Assembly: GCA_000151295.1 (NCBI GenBank)
Contig: GG745329.1
Location: 730,154-794,153 of the forward strand
DNA: 64,000 nt
From: Allomyces macrogynus ATCC 38327
Taxonomy: Eukaryota; Blastocladiomycota; Blastocladiomycetes; Blastocladiales; Blastocladiaceae
Direction: 5' to 3'
In this document: piece by piece, positions 42,128 to 53,159 of the stretch
Position numbering within the stretch: the stretch's first letter is position 1
Layout: each line of letters starts with the position of its first letter
Notes under the pieces: model-generated
Databases searched by the model: none
What the model saw: the letters and a program-made list of their open reading frames with translations, nothing else
What the model was told of the DNA's origin: nothing
Position numbers and translations under genes: made by a program

Positions 42128-42976
42128 CTAATACGCGCCATACGTTGGCGGCAAATCCTTCACAACAATCCAGGAATCTATATCGCTCTCGTCGTCGCTA
42201 TTCGTGTTATACCGCATGTCGATCGACGCGTAGACCGTATACCCGTAATTCTTCAAGTGCGCCAGTAACTGCGCAATCATCCACCGCGACGCCATGGTCT
42301 CTTGCGTGCCCAACGGGTACCACGGCTTCCCATTCAATTTATACTCGAGCGCGCCCTGATAATCGAGCACTTGCGCGACCCCCTTGCTCCACACGCGATC
42401 GAGCACCGACCGCACCAGCACCGGCACGTCGTCGGGCGCATCAATCACGCGCAGTCGGTCGTACCGGTTGAACGAGATCGCAAACACGTGCCGCGGGTCC
42501 GCGACCGCGTAGGGCGCCGCACGCAACAAAATCCACGCATCTTTGTCGTGTTCGCGCTTGGACGTATCGGAGGTCAGCGCGAGCCGCCAACCGAGAGCGA
42601 GCAACGTGCGGAAAATGGCCGCCACGAGCCGCCGAGCCAGCACGGCGTCGGGCCCCTGCGCGAGCCACGGCATCCCGTGCAGCTTGTACTTGACCATGCG
42701 CACGCCGGGCGTCGGGGACTCGGCGTCGGTGTATTCCTTGACGCGGTCGATCCCGCGTGGCCAGGACGCGGCAATCGCGGCACGGAGTGACGACACGTCC
42801 GTGTCCGACGAGAGGCCGCACACGCGCACCGTGTCGTGGCTGTGCAGCGAGACGAGCGCGACGGCCTGGTCGTACTGGTACAGTGGAAGTTCGTTGCCGG
42901 CCTCGGCCGCGAGCTTGGGGGGTAGCGGCGGCGCTTGGTAGTCGTGGCCGCTGGAAGAGCTGGACGCGTCGATCAT
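42128..42976 (-). CDS. Two-repeat protein of unknown family, paralogue 2
   Basis: A single exon of about 282 aa from ATG 42976. The longer frame upstream would start with a non-ATG codon. It is highly similar along its whole length to paralogue 1: shared Ser-rich leader, Tyr-Asp-Gln-Ala-Val-Ala-Leu-Val-Ser-Leu-His-Ser, Trp-Pro-Arg-Gly-Ile-Asp, Ser-Lys-Arg-Glu-His-Asp-Lys-Asp-Ala-Trp-Ile-Leu-Leu, and the second module ending Val-Val-Lys-Asp-Leu-Pro-Pro. Differences are scattered substitutions and a few small indels, so both copies appear to be under constraint. Function unknown. Same orientation as the other copies, consistent with tandem duplication. Confidence 0.8.
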   Translation of the reverse strand: MIDASSSSSGHDYQAPPLPPKLAAEAGNELPLYQYDQAVALVSLHSHDTVRVCGLSSDTDVSSLRAAIAASWPRGIDRVKEYTDAESPTPGVRMVKYKLHGMPWLAQGPDAVLARRLVAAIFRTLLALGWRLALTSDTSKREHDKDAWILLRAAPYAVADPRHVFAISFNRYDRLRVIDAPDDVPVLVRSVLDRVWSKGVAQVLDYQGALEYKLNGKPWYPLGTQETMASRWMIAQLLAHLKNYGYTVYASIDMRYNTNSDDESDIDSWIVVKDLPPTYGAY

Positions 42977-43456
42977 GTCTGCTTGGGTGTGGTGGTGGTC
43001 GTTGAGGATTTGTTGTTGACGAGGTTGGTGAGCCAAGGCAGCGATGGGCGTGAGGGAGAAACGAGGATTTTAAGGAGCTCGATCGCGATGTTGAGCAGGC
43101 TGCGCCAGCAAAGGAAGCGCGAGCCTAATTCCTGGGAGCCCCACCAAAAAGACGCAAGAAAAAGCCGAGGAACAACACGTCAAGCTGAAGTGCCGCACGT
43201 CAAACAAAAGCCCAACACGTCAACGTAAAGAATGTTGAAATTTACGTGCATTGAATTGCTTCCAGAACAAGGAATCCCCACAAAATGATTCGAGCTTTCG
43301 GCGATCTTAATAAGCACATGCACCACGAAAGGGGCGAGGAAATACGGCCGCTCGTGTGCGGCCTGGCACATTGCCGCCAACCACGCGCCAACACAACGCG
43401 GCACGGCACGGTGCCGCCATCTAAAAGAGTGGGTGGGTTACGCGACAGCGGCCCGC
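42977..43456. other. Intergenic, promoter of paralogue 2
   Basis: About 480 bp. An AT-rich stretch (ttttaagga, near 43068) about 95 bp upstream of the ATG could act as a TATA element on the minus strand. Nothing else is supported. Confidence 0.4.
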
Positions 43457-45226
43457 CTAGTGAATCCAGCTCTTAATTCGCGACGACGACCGTGACGACG
43501 ACGTCGACGAGGTGCGCGACGACGGGCCCCTGCTGCTGGTCGGGAGCGGTGGCAACGGGCGGTTCGGCAATGGCGACGGCACGTCCACGTGCACGTCCTC
43601 GTCGGGCACCGAGCGCTTGGCGGCGGCATCCGCAAACGTCGGCTCGACGGCCGAGGGTGGCGGCGGCGGTGGTGGGGCCGGGTGCGCAGCCTCGGCGTGC
43701 GCTGCCGACGACGATGTGCGCGATGGCTGCAGTGCTGCCGAGAGCAGCGGAAGGGAAATCCACGAGAAACGCTTCGATGCGCGCTTGTTTTCCACGATCC
43801 GCCGCGTCGGTGCGCGCCGTGGTGGCGTGGGCGGCGGGGACGTCGCGGCAGCGGCAGCAGCGGCAGCAGCAGCGTCGGAGGGTGTGTAGTCGTGCGCGAG
43901 CAGGGTTTGCAGTTCCGGGTGCGCGAGGATGCGTCCGAGGATCTTTTGGATGTAGAGGTTGAGCGCCTTGTTCTCGGCGGTCAGCTTGCGAATCTCCTCT
44001 TGCGGCGCGTGAATCTCGTCTGCGAGCGACGTGCCGCTGGGAGGTGGCGACGAACCAACACCGCCGTTGCTGTCGCTGGTATTGGGTGAGGCACCGAACA
44101 GCGATCCGCGATGGCCAGCGGGGCCGTACGGGTCGTCGCGCTCGGGCACTTCGGAGACGGGCGGGAGCATGGACGGGCGGCGCGAGTGCGGGACGGAGGG
44201 CATGGTGCTCGGGTTTGGCATGTGCAGGAAAAAGTCGCCGCTCATTGTGTGCTCCGAGATGAGCATCTGGAAGGCCTCGTTCTCCTCTTGGAGCTGAACG
44301 GAGGAGTTGCATCGGAGATCAGCCGCAATCTCAGCCACCGTCGCCAAGAAAAGAAAAAAACGTGAATTACGCACCGTCTGGTTGATCTCCGTGAGCTGCA
44401 TGAGCTCATTCGACAAGTCGACAACGCGGTCCTTGAGCTGGTTGTTTTGGTTGTTGGCCGAGTCGAGCGTGTTGCTGAGTTCGAGAATCTCGGCGCGCAA
44501 ATCCTTGATGAGCGCCTCTTGCCACTTGATGGTGCGGGTCGCCTTTTTGATATCGCGCGCCGTCTTGGTCCCGAGCATGCGGCCGTCCTGCTGCTGGTCC
44601 TGGGCGTCCTCGACCGCCGCGTCGTCGCCGTTGCCATTGGCCGAACCCGATGCAATCGACGCGGCGTCGCTGCCCGTACCGCCGCCGGCACCACTGCTGT
44701 TGGCGTTTGTACTGCTGGGCGGCGACGACCGGCCGACGGCCTGCAACGCCTTGCGCAGCTCGGCCATTTCCTCTTCGCGCTGCACCCAGGTGAGCCGCTC
44801 ATCGTCGAGCAGGGATACTTCCGAGTCGAGTTTACGCTCGAGCTGGCGGCGCGTGGCCGTGAGCTGCGCCTTGTCGCGCACTAAGTCGTCGATCTGCGCC
44901 TGCGCCTTGAAGAGCGCCTGCTCGAGCCGCGCCACGGTCGACGTAAGTTTGGACGCTTCGGTCGCCTGCTGCGCGAGCTTGCGCTGCAGGTACTCGTTGT
45001 TTTCGACGAGCGACGTGTTGGCGTCACGCGTCTCCTGCAGGAGTGTGGCCAGGTGGTCGACTTCTTCCTGCGCGGCGTCCGAGAAAAAATCGCCGCCGAT
45101 CCCGCCTGCACCGTACATGATGGAGGGGCGGCGCGGGGCCATTGACGGCCGACGCGGCGGGAAGGTGCTCGAGAGCAGCGGCGGCGAGGTGGGCGGGTCG
45201 GTAGCGGTGGCCGCGGGCGAGAGCAT
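43457..45226 (-). CDS. Fungal coiled-coil protein, unknown function
   Basis: Exons, in transcript order, are 45226-44375 and 44293-43457, about 562 aa. The intron 44374-44294 (gtgcgt...ttcag) is 81 nt, a multiple of three without a stop, so an unspliced frame also exists. After a Ser/Pro/Thr-rich head come two long coiled coils (about 45110-44740 and 44590-44380), separated by a Ser/Gly/Ala linker. Two short conserved-looking blocks follow: Glu-Asn-Glu-Ala-Phe-Gln-Met-Leu-Ile-Ser-Glu, and Lys-Leu-Thr-Ala-Glu-Asn-Lys-Ala-Leu-Asn-Leu-Tyr-Ile-Gln-Lys-Ile-Leu. They resemble a family of fungal cytoplasmic coiled-coil proteins often labelled M-protein-repeat. The tail is Ala/Pro/Ser-rich. The ATG at 45226 was chosen over the upstream open frame, which contains a 15-G run. 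Confidence 0.78.
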   Translation of the reverse strand: MLSPAATATDPPTSPPLLSSTFPPRRPSMAPRRPSIMYGAGGIGGDFFSDAAQEEVDHLATLLQETRDANTSLVENNEYLQRKLAQQATEASKLTSTVARLEQALFKAQAQIDDLVRDKAQLTATRRQLERKLDSEVSLLDDERLTWVQREEEMAELRKALQAVGRSSPPSSTNANSSGAGGGTGSDAASIASGSANGNGDDAAVEDAQDQQQDGRMLGTKTARDIKKATRTIKWQEALIKDLRAEILELSNTLDSANNQNNQLKDRVVDLSNELMQLTEINQTVRNSRFFLFLATVAEIAADLRCNSSVQLQEENEAFQMLISEHTMSGDFFLHMPNPSTMPSVPHSRRPSMLPPVSEVPERDDPYGPAGHRGSLFGASPNTSDSNGGVGSSPPPSGTSLADEIHAPQEEIRKLTAENKALNLYIQKILGRILAHPELQTLLAHDYTPSDAAAAAAAAAATSPPPTPPRRAPTRRIVENKRASKRFSWISLPLLSAALQPSRTSSSAAHAEAAHPAPPPPPPPSAVEPTFADAAAKRSVPDEDVHVDVPSPLPNRPLPPLPTSSRGPSSRTSSTSSSRSSSRIKSWIH

Positions 45227-46067
45227 GGCGGATCGCGGGTTAGGGGGGGGGGGGGGGTGGTCGTGGAGGGTCACGTCGCAGTGGTCGTGGTGGTGGTTTG
45301 GTCGGCGAGCAGCGTCAAGAACCAGAAGCGGGTATGCAAGGAGCGGCGGCTTGGCGTCGCGACGGACAGCAACAGGGGTATTGGCGGGCACGAGCCGGGC
45401 GGGGGTGGCAACAGCAATACCAGTACGTCGTCGTCGAGGTCGATGGTGATCTATGGCCGGGCCTTGGGCGTTGTCTGAGCGGCCAGCGCCCTCGGATCAG
45501 CGGTCGGCAGGGTGGACAGTGTCTATGCGCGCGGCGCGGTCGAGTTGGCTGGCACGAGTGTTGGTTGTTGGTCCTCGGCAGCGGTTTGAGGGAAAATCGG
45601 CCGCGGTGACGGTGGTTGGGTGCGCGTGCAGCTGAGAGAAGACGCCAAGCGGGCGGGCGGTGATCGAAATCGAGGCCGTGCAGAACGACGGCGCGCGCGC
45701 GTCGTCGTCGTCGTTCAGGTTGGCCGACCTCGTCGTGCGCCACCGCCGCGTTGGTGGTGGTGGGCGTCGGTTTGTGGGGCGTAAACCGGCGCCACGGCGA
45801 AGGGGGCCCACACAGTTGCGCATCACGCGACTTGCACGCGCACAGTGCTGAACGTCTCGCACCGTCTCGCGCCACGTACCTGCCACACGTGTCGCCTGCG
45901 CGTGCCACGCTGCTGCTATTCGCGTTTGTCGTCCACGTCAAACGAACGGCGTTCTGCTCGTCTTCGGCTTCCTCGCGCAACAAGCCCGTCGGTCTCCCTG
46001 CCTGCTCGCACCCGACATCGCCGCCTGCAAGCACTCCATCTCGTACCCGCACGGCCCCCGCTCCGCC
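45227..46067. promoter_or_regulatory. Divergent promoter region of the coiled-coil and VPS10 genes
   Basis: About 840 bp between two outward-facing genes, with a run of 15 G at 45243-45257 only 17 bp upstream of the coiled-coil ATG. Open frames here have no motif. Confidence 0.45.
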
Positions 46068-49000
46068 ATGCCGACGCGCTGCAGCACGATCGCGTCGACC
46101 TTGTCCACTGGGTCGCGATCAATCTGCCACAAGACGCACGCGCCGGCCTTGATGGAGCCAACGCAAGCACGAGCTCAAGCACCCACACCAACACCACCAC
46201 CAGCAGCAGTCCGGGTACCAGCACCAATGCCAGCACGCCGCGCGCACGCGCGCTCAGGTCGCCCGCGCGCCGGCGGGATCGCCGCGCTCGTCGCGACCAC
46301 ACTGCTCGCTGCGTTAATCGCGATCATGAACCTCCCAACAACACACGCTGGGTCGGTCGTGCACACTGTTACCAACCTCGACCACGCGCCGCGCCAAGTC
46401 GTTACTTTGCGCGACTCGCCCGCCGTCCTGCTCATTGACGAGGACGGCACCACGATCCGCCAGTCCGCCGACCGCGGCAAGTCGTGGACCAAAGTCGACG
46501 CAGCCGATCGGTTCCCGGCACGGTTTGCCGCGCTCGTCGTACACCCGTTTGCCAAGGACACGGTATATTTCATGGCCACGTGGAACGGCGATAGCGCAGC
46601 GCGAATCTGATCTCCATTCTCTCCACCAGATCTATGCCCTTTCGACGGCGCAAACACACCTCAAATCGACCGACGCCGGCGCGTCTTGGCGGCGCTTCTC
46701 CACGCCCGGCCCTCTCGCGTCCGCCAACCTCGAGTTCCACGCCGACGAACCCGACGCGATCCTGTTCCTTGTCAACTCGCGCTGCGACGCGCGCAAGTGC
46801 CATGTCGACGCGCACGTCACGACCAATGCCTTTGACGCGACGCGGCTCTTGCGCACTGACGTGGCCCTGTGCAAGTACGCGCGGTCCACGTCGCACTTGC
46901 AGCTCGTCGAGCCCAAGACGGTGTTTTGTATCGAGTACAAAAACAAGCAGCGGCCCAAGCCGGGCGCGCTCGAGACGCGGCTCGTGCAGTCGAGCGACTA
47001 CTTTCAGCACGACACGGTCATTGTCGATTTCAATGGCCAAGTCGCGCCGCAGGATGGGGTGCTCGGGTTTGCCGTGGTCGAAAAGTATTTGACGGCCGCG
47101 GTGGTACGTTTGTCTTTGCGTCCATTGTGAGCGGCGCGTGCGCGAGATCCATTGCTGACATTTCCACGACAGTCCCCCGCCGTCCCCAATGCCGACCTCG
47201 ATATGTACGTCAGCCTCGACGGCAAGATCTGGGCGCTCGCCAAGTTCCCACTCTTTGCGTCGCTGCGCGAAAACGCCTACACCGTGCTCGAGTCGCAGCC
47301 CTACTCGCTCACCGTCGATGTGCTGACGGCAACGAGCAGCGGCACGCTCTACACGTCCAACTCGAACGGCACCTACTTCAAGGCCGCGCTCAACAACACG
47401 CACCACGAGTCGTCGGGCCGCGTCGACTTTGAACGCGTCGAGTGGATGCCGGCGCTCATGCTCGCCAACACGTTCCACCCAGAGACTAAATTCATCCAGT
47501 CGCAGATTTCCTGGGACGAGGGTGCGCACTGGGTCCCGCTGGCGCCACCCGAAAAGGACGCGCAGGGGAAACCTTATGTCTGCGCCGGCCGCGGGCTCGT
47601 CGAATGCTCGCTACACCTGCACTCGGTCACGTCCGCGCCTGGCGTCGTTGGCAAGATCTTCTCGGAAAAATCGAGCCCGGGCGTGCTGGTCGGTGTTGGC
47701 AACGTCGGTAGCCACCGCGTCGAGTACGCCGATGCCGACGTGTTTATTTCGCGCGACGGCGGCGTCTCGTGGACGTGCGTCATGGTCGGTGCGCACCATT
47801 ACCGGCAACTCGATTCAGGTAACGTGCTCGTGCTCGTCGATAATGAGCGGCCCACGGACTTGGTCAAGTACTCGGTCGATGGCGGGAAGTCGTGGACCGA
47901 GTACCGCTTGCCTATCACGGTGCGCGCGCGCGTGCTCGTCACGGACCAGCACTCAACGGCCGCGTCGCTGATGCTGCTCGGGTCGAGCCGCCAGGCGGGC
48001 GGGTTCGCGATCGTGCATGTCGATTTTGAGGGGCTGTTCAACCGCAAGTGCGCGGACGGGGATATGGAGCCGTGGCGGCTGCACGTCAAGGGCGAGTGTG
48101 TCATGGGCCGCACGATGCAGTTTAATCGCGTCAAGCCCGGCGCCGGCTGCTTGGTGGGCCGATCGGACGTGCCGCCGCCGCACATCGTCGAGTGTGCGTG
48201 CGAGGACGACGACTACGAGTGCGATCTCAACTACGTGCCGACGATCGACGGCCAGTGCGTGCTTGCTGAGGGCGCGCTGGACCCGCTCGTTCCGACGCCA
48301 TGCAAGGGCAAGTACGAGGGGAGTTCGGGCTTCCGCAAGATCCCGGGCAACGTCTGCCAAGGCGGTGTCGTGAAGGACAAGGCCGTGGAGCGCGAGTGCC
48401 CGCTCGTCACGCAGGTCGAGGTCTACTCCAAGTCGCTCGACGCGCCGCTCGACCAGCACCTCGTACTCTCGCCCATGGTCGTCATGATGCGCGACCAAAA
48501 GGGCAACACGCTGCGGTCGGCCGATAACGGCAAGACGTGGGAGTCGGGGCTGCAGGGCGTGCTGATGCTTGCGCCGCACGAACACGCCAAGACGCGCGTC
48601 TACGCCCTGACCAACAGCGGTGAAGTGTGGTACTCGGCCGATGCGGGCGAGAAATTCACCAAGCTCGCGGTGCCCGCCCCGCCCAATATGCTCGGCAAGC
48701 GCATCTTTGATTTCCACCCAGAGGAGCCCGACTGGATCGTGTTCACGGCGGCCAAGGGCTGCTCGCCCGCGACCGACCAGTGCCACACGGAGACGTACGT
48801 CACGCACAACCATGGCGGCGACTGGGCGCTGCTCGACAAGTACACCGACAAGTGCGTGTTTTCACGCGACCTCGAGTTCCGGCGCATGGACAAGGACATG
48901 GTCTACTGCACTGTCTTTACCAAGCAGACCGGGTCGCAAGCCTCGCCCGGGTTCGAGCTCGACAACACGCTCGACCTGGTCGCGTACAAGGGCAGTTCCG

Positions 49001-52000
49001 GCGGCCGGCGCACCGTCCTGCTCAACAAGGTCGTCGACTACTTTGTCGTGCACGGGTACCTGGTCGCCGCCGTGCAGCTGAGCGACCGGCTCGAGCTGCG
49101 CGTTTCGCTCGACGGGATCGCGTTCAGCCCGATCCAGTTCCCGCCCAACATGCACCTCGACAGCCGCATTTTCACGGTGCTTGCGTCGTCGCCACAGCAC
49201 CTGTTCCTCGACGTGATGCGGTCGAGCCCTGTCGCCGAAAAGCAGGGCGTCATCTTCTCGTCCAACGAAAACGGCACCTTTTATTCGCTCTCGCTCGAGG
49301 ACAGTCACCGCGGTGGCGCTGCGGGTATTCTCGTCGACTTTTTCCGTCCCGCAGGGATGACGGGCGTTGCCATCGCCAACCAGGTGGCCAACGCCGACGA
49401 GATTCGTCAAGGCCGCGCGACGAGCAAGCACGTGCGCACGCTCATTTCGCACAATGACGGTGGCCGCTGGGACCGGTTGCCGAGTACTGAGTGCGACGAT
49501 TTTTGTATTGTGCACTTGCACGACGTGGCCACGGCGCCCGCTCGCATGACCAAGTCGGTCGATAGTGCTGGTGGGGTCATGGTCGGTGTCGGCAGCTCGG
49601 CGAAAGTGGGCGAGTTTTTGCGGCCGTACCAGGAGTCGGACACGTTTGTCACGGCCGATGGCGGGAGGTCATGGAAGTTGGCGGCCAAGGGGCCGCACCG
49701 GGCCGCGATTGTTGACCGTGGCGGGATTATTGTCCTCGCGCCCGATGCCGTGTCGCGCACGGTCACGTACTCGTTCAACTATGGCGCGTCGTGGGAGTCG
49801 ATCACGCTCGATGCGCCAATGCACGTCACGGAGGTCACGCAGGACCCCAAGGGCGAGCATGCGGTGGTGGTGTTATACGGGCGCACGACCAATGCCGATT
49901 ACCGCGCCGTCACGCTCGATTTCACGCACTGGGCGCGCAAGTGCACCAAGGACGATCTGACGCTGTGGACGTTGACGGGGCCGCGCGGAAACGTGTGCAC
50001 GCTCGGACACCAGATTCATTACCCGCGCCGCAAGGCCGACGTCAAGTGCGTCGTGGGTGATTTACACGTGGAGACGGAATCGACGCCGTGCGAGTGCGAG
50101 CTCGACGACTATGAATGGTACGCTCGCGGTCGCCTTTTTTGGTGGGATGACCGTGCACGGGCCGCTGACGAGTGAACGGATTCCCTTCTACTAGCGACGT
50201 TGGGTTCTGGCGCAACGAGGCCGGCGTGTGCGTGTCCAGCGGCAAGAACCCGGACATGCCCGCAGACTGCCCTGTCGGCGAAAAGTACATTGGCCGCTCC
50301 GGGTATCGCAAGCTGTCGTCGAGCACGTGCACCAAGGGGTTGGACCTGACGCACCCGGTCGAGCGGATTTGCGGCGTGGACAGTCCGAATACGCCGATGA
50401 TCTATCACAAGCAGGTACAGGCGCTTCTCCATGCCGCGCGGAGGGGGGGCCACGCTGACGTGGTACTCTTGTTCGCGTCCAGATGGAACTTCCCGAGGCC
50501 GTGCGCGATATCCAGTACTCGAAGACGGGCCGTGTCGCGCTGCTCGGGCAGGCGGGCCATGTCTTGGTGAGCCCGAACGAGGGCAAGGACTGGGTGCCGG
50601 TCCAGGAGCGCGCGGTGGGGTTGTTCAGTCACCCGATTGCAGACACGGTACGAATCAAGTCGCATCCTTGCGACCTACATTGCTATATTTGGCCGCTGAT
50701 CTGCGACTATGTGCTCGGTGTCTAGATCTACATTATCACAACCGACAAACTCATTGCCTACAGCAGCATCGTCTCCGTGATCGACCTGCCCGGCACCGTG
50801 CTTTCCGACATCCCGCCGCTCTCGGTGCATGTCGAGGAGGCCGAGTGGCTGCTCTTCACGGGCCGGTCGTGCACTGACTCATCGCGGACCAACTGCGTGA
50901 CCGCGTCCTACTTTTCCAAGAACGCCGGCAAGGAGTGGCACCTGGCCATGTCGGGCGTCTCGTCGTGCCAGTGGGCGCGCACCAAGGACTTCAGCATGGT
51001 CGCGCGCACGGGCATCTTGTGTACGGCCGGGTCGGCGCTCTACTACTCGGACGACTACTACAAGACGCGCACCAAGGTGCTCGACAATTTGGCCGACGTG
51101 ACCATGTCGGGCGAGTACCTCGTCGGCGCTGTCAAGTCGGGTGCCACCACGGAGCTACGCGTGTCCATGGACGCCGAGCACGCGAGCCCCGTGCAGTTCC
51201 CGGCCAATGTCGCCGGATTCTCGGAGGGGTACACAGTGGTGCCGTCGCACCGCGGCGCACTGTTTGTCGACGTGGCCATGCACACGGGCGAAAAGGCCGC
51301 GTTTGGACGGCTGTTCAAGTCGAACCTGAATGGCACACTGCTCACCATGGTGCACGATGACACGAACCGCAACACGCGCGGGTTTGTCGATTTCGAGCGC
51401 ATTCAAGGGATTCAGGGGCTCGCTGTGCTCAACACGGTCGTCAACAAGAACGCGGTCGTGCGCGGTGCCGAACCGAAAAAGGTGGTCACGGTCATGACCT
51501 ACGACGACACGCAGTCGTGGACGCCGCTGACCCCGCCCATGTACGACTCGCGCGGGCAGCGCACCGATTGCACGCCCGGGCAGCAAGGGTGTTTCCTGCA
51601 CCTGCACTCGTACACGGAGCGCCGCGATCCACAGAACGTGTTTGACGCGCGGTCCGCGCCAGGCGTGTTTTTGGGTGTGGGTAACGTTGGCGACGCGCTG
51701 CGGCCGTACAGCGAGGGCAATGTCTACGTGACGCGCGACGCGGGCCACACGTGGACCGAGGCCGTCAAGGGCGCGCACCAGTACGAGTTTGGCGACCACG
51801 GCGCTATTTTGCTGCTCGTCAATGACGAGTTGCCGACGCGCGAAGTGCGGTACTCGGTCGACGACGGGCGCACGTTCCGCACCGAGTCGATTGTCCCGAT
51901 TGCCGATGGGGCCGCCGGCGCGCCGGTGCGAATCTCGCTCGTGACGACCAAGCCCGACGCGACGAGTATGCGGTTCCTGCTGGTCGGGACCCGTGAGGGT

Positions 52001-52932
52001 GATCATATGCCCGTGCTGCACTTCCTGGATTTCGAGACGCTGAACCAGCGGAAGTGCGTGTTTGATGAGAACGATCCGGAAAAGAGCGACTTCGAGCCGT
52101 GGTCGTTGAGCACGGGCGAGTGCTTGTTTGGCGTTCGGGTACATTGTCGTTTTCAATGGCATCTGTTGCTTGGGTCGGGTTGCTCACTCGCCTCAACGTC
52201 ACCAGACCGTGTTCTACCGCCGCAAGGCCACGTCGACGTGCGCCATCAAGGACGGGTCGTTCCTGACGCACTCAACGACGCTCAACTGCGCGTGCACGCC
52301 AAAGGACTTTGAATGGTCCGTTTTCTCCGCGACTCATTGTTTCTATCACGGCGCTAACCTATCCATGGGCGAACTTCGTAGTGAATTCGGCTTTGATCGC
52401 GACAGCGAGGGCAACTGCGTTCCATCGACCCCGATTCCCGAGCCGCCATGCGACGGCCGCACGTACCTCGTCCCGTCCGGATACCGCAAGCACCCGCTGT
52501 CGCATTGCGCGGGCGGCGTCGAACTCGCGAAACCAAGGGAGCACTACTGCTCTCAGGGTCTATCGGGCGGAGCGATTGCCGCGCTCGTAATTATCCCGCT
52601 GACTGTGGCGGGTGGTCTCATGTTTGTCATGCAGCGCGCCGGTGCCGGGCGGATCCAGTTGCCGGATTTCAGGTCCGTCTCAACCTCACTTGGTTCGCAA
52701 TAAGTCTCTCGGCATGAACTAACGTCTTCCCGCTCGTCCTTCCAGTGCACCACGAGGTAGCCTGCCGCGATTCGACGTACGGCTCCCCGACTGGCGGTTC
52801 CCGGACCTGCATCTGCCCGACTGGGTCCGCGTGCCCGATTTCATTGCCAATTTCCGCCGGCGGTTCACGTATGTGCCGCTGCAGAACCAAGGGTTCGCCG
52901 CTCATGGCACGTCCTTGATGGATGAGGATTGA
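46068..52932 (+). CDS. VPS10: VPS10/sortilin-type sorting receptor with three VPS10 modules
   Basis: Nine exons: 46068-46562, 46630-47103, 47173-50117, 50195-50414, 50483-50647, 50726-52138, 52206-52315, 52382-52672 and 52746-52932, about 2,099 aa. Family knowledge: VPS10 receptors carry hydrolases from the Golgi to the vacuole/endosome. A signal-anchor-like hydrophobic stretch lies at 46260-46350. Three beta-propeller domains rich in Ser-x-Asp-x-Gly-x-x-Trp boxes are each followed by a Cys-rich 10CC module: at about 48050-48400, 49940-50390 and 52050-52560. A transmembrane helix (about 52570-52636) precedes a 70-residue tail with Tyr-Val-Pro-Leu, a Yxx-phi sorting motif, and an acidic end. 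Yeast Vps10 has two modules, so a third is unusual. The junctions restoring Asp-Tyr-Glu-Cys (50117/50195) and Asp-Phe-Glu-Cys (52315/52382) support the splicing. The start is uncertain; an ATG at 46149 is an alternative. Confidence 0.93.
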
Positions 52933-53159
52933 TTGACGCGCAGCAGATTGGGAACGAGTCGCGTTTATGTTTGTTACCTCTGTTCGTTTCCACCACCCAC
53001 CACCGAAAACGATTCCCGTCTTTTGAATCTGGAAATCATTTTTGTTACGGCCCCGCGGGATGATCTGTTCGCAACAGCTCAAACAAACGTGGAGAGACAA
53101 GATGAAAATGGAATAATGCTCCTAAATCGCTTACGCTCGCCTACACTCGTCCCGATCGC

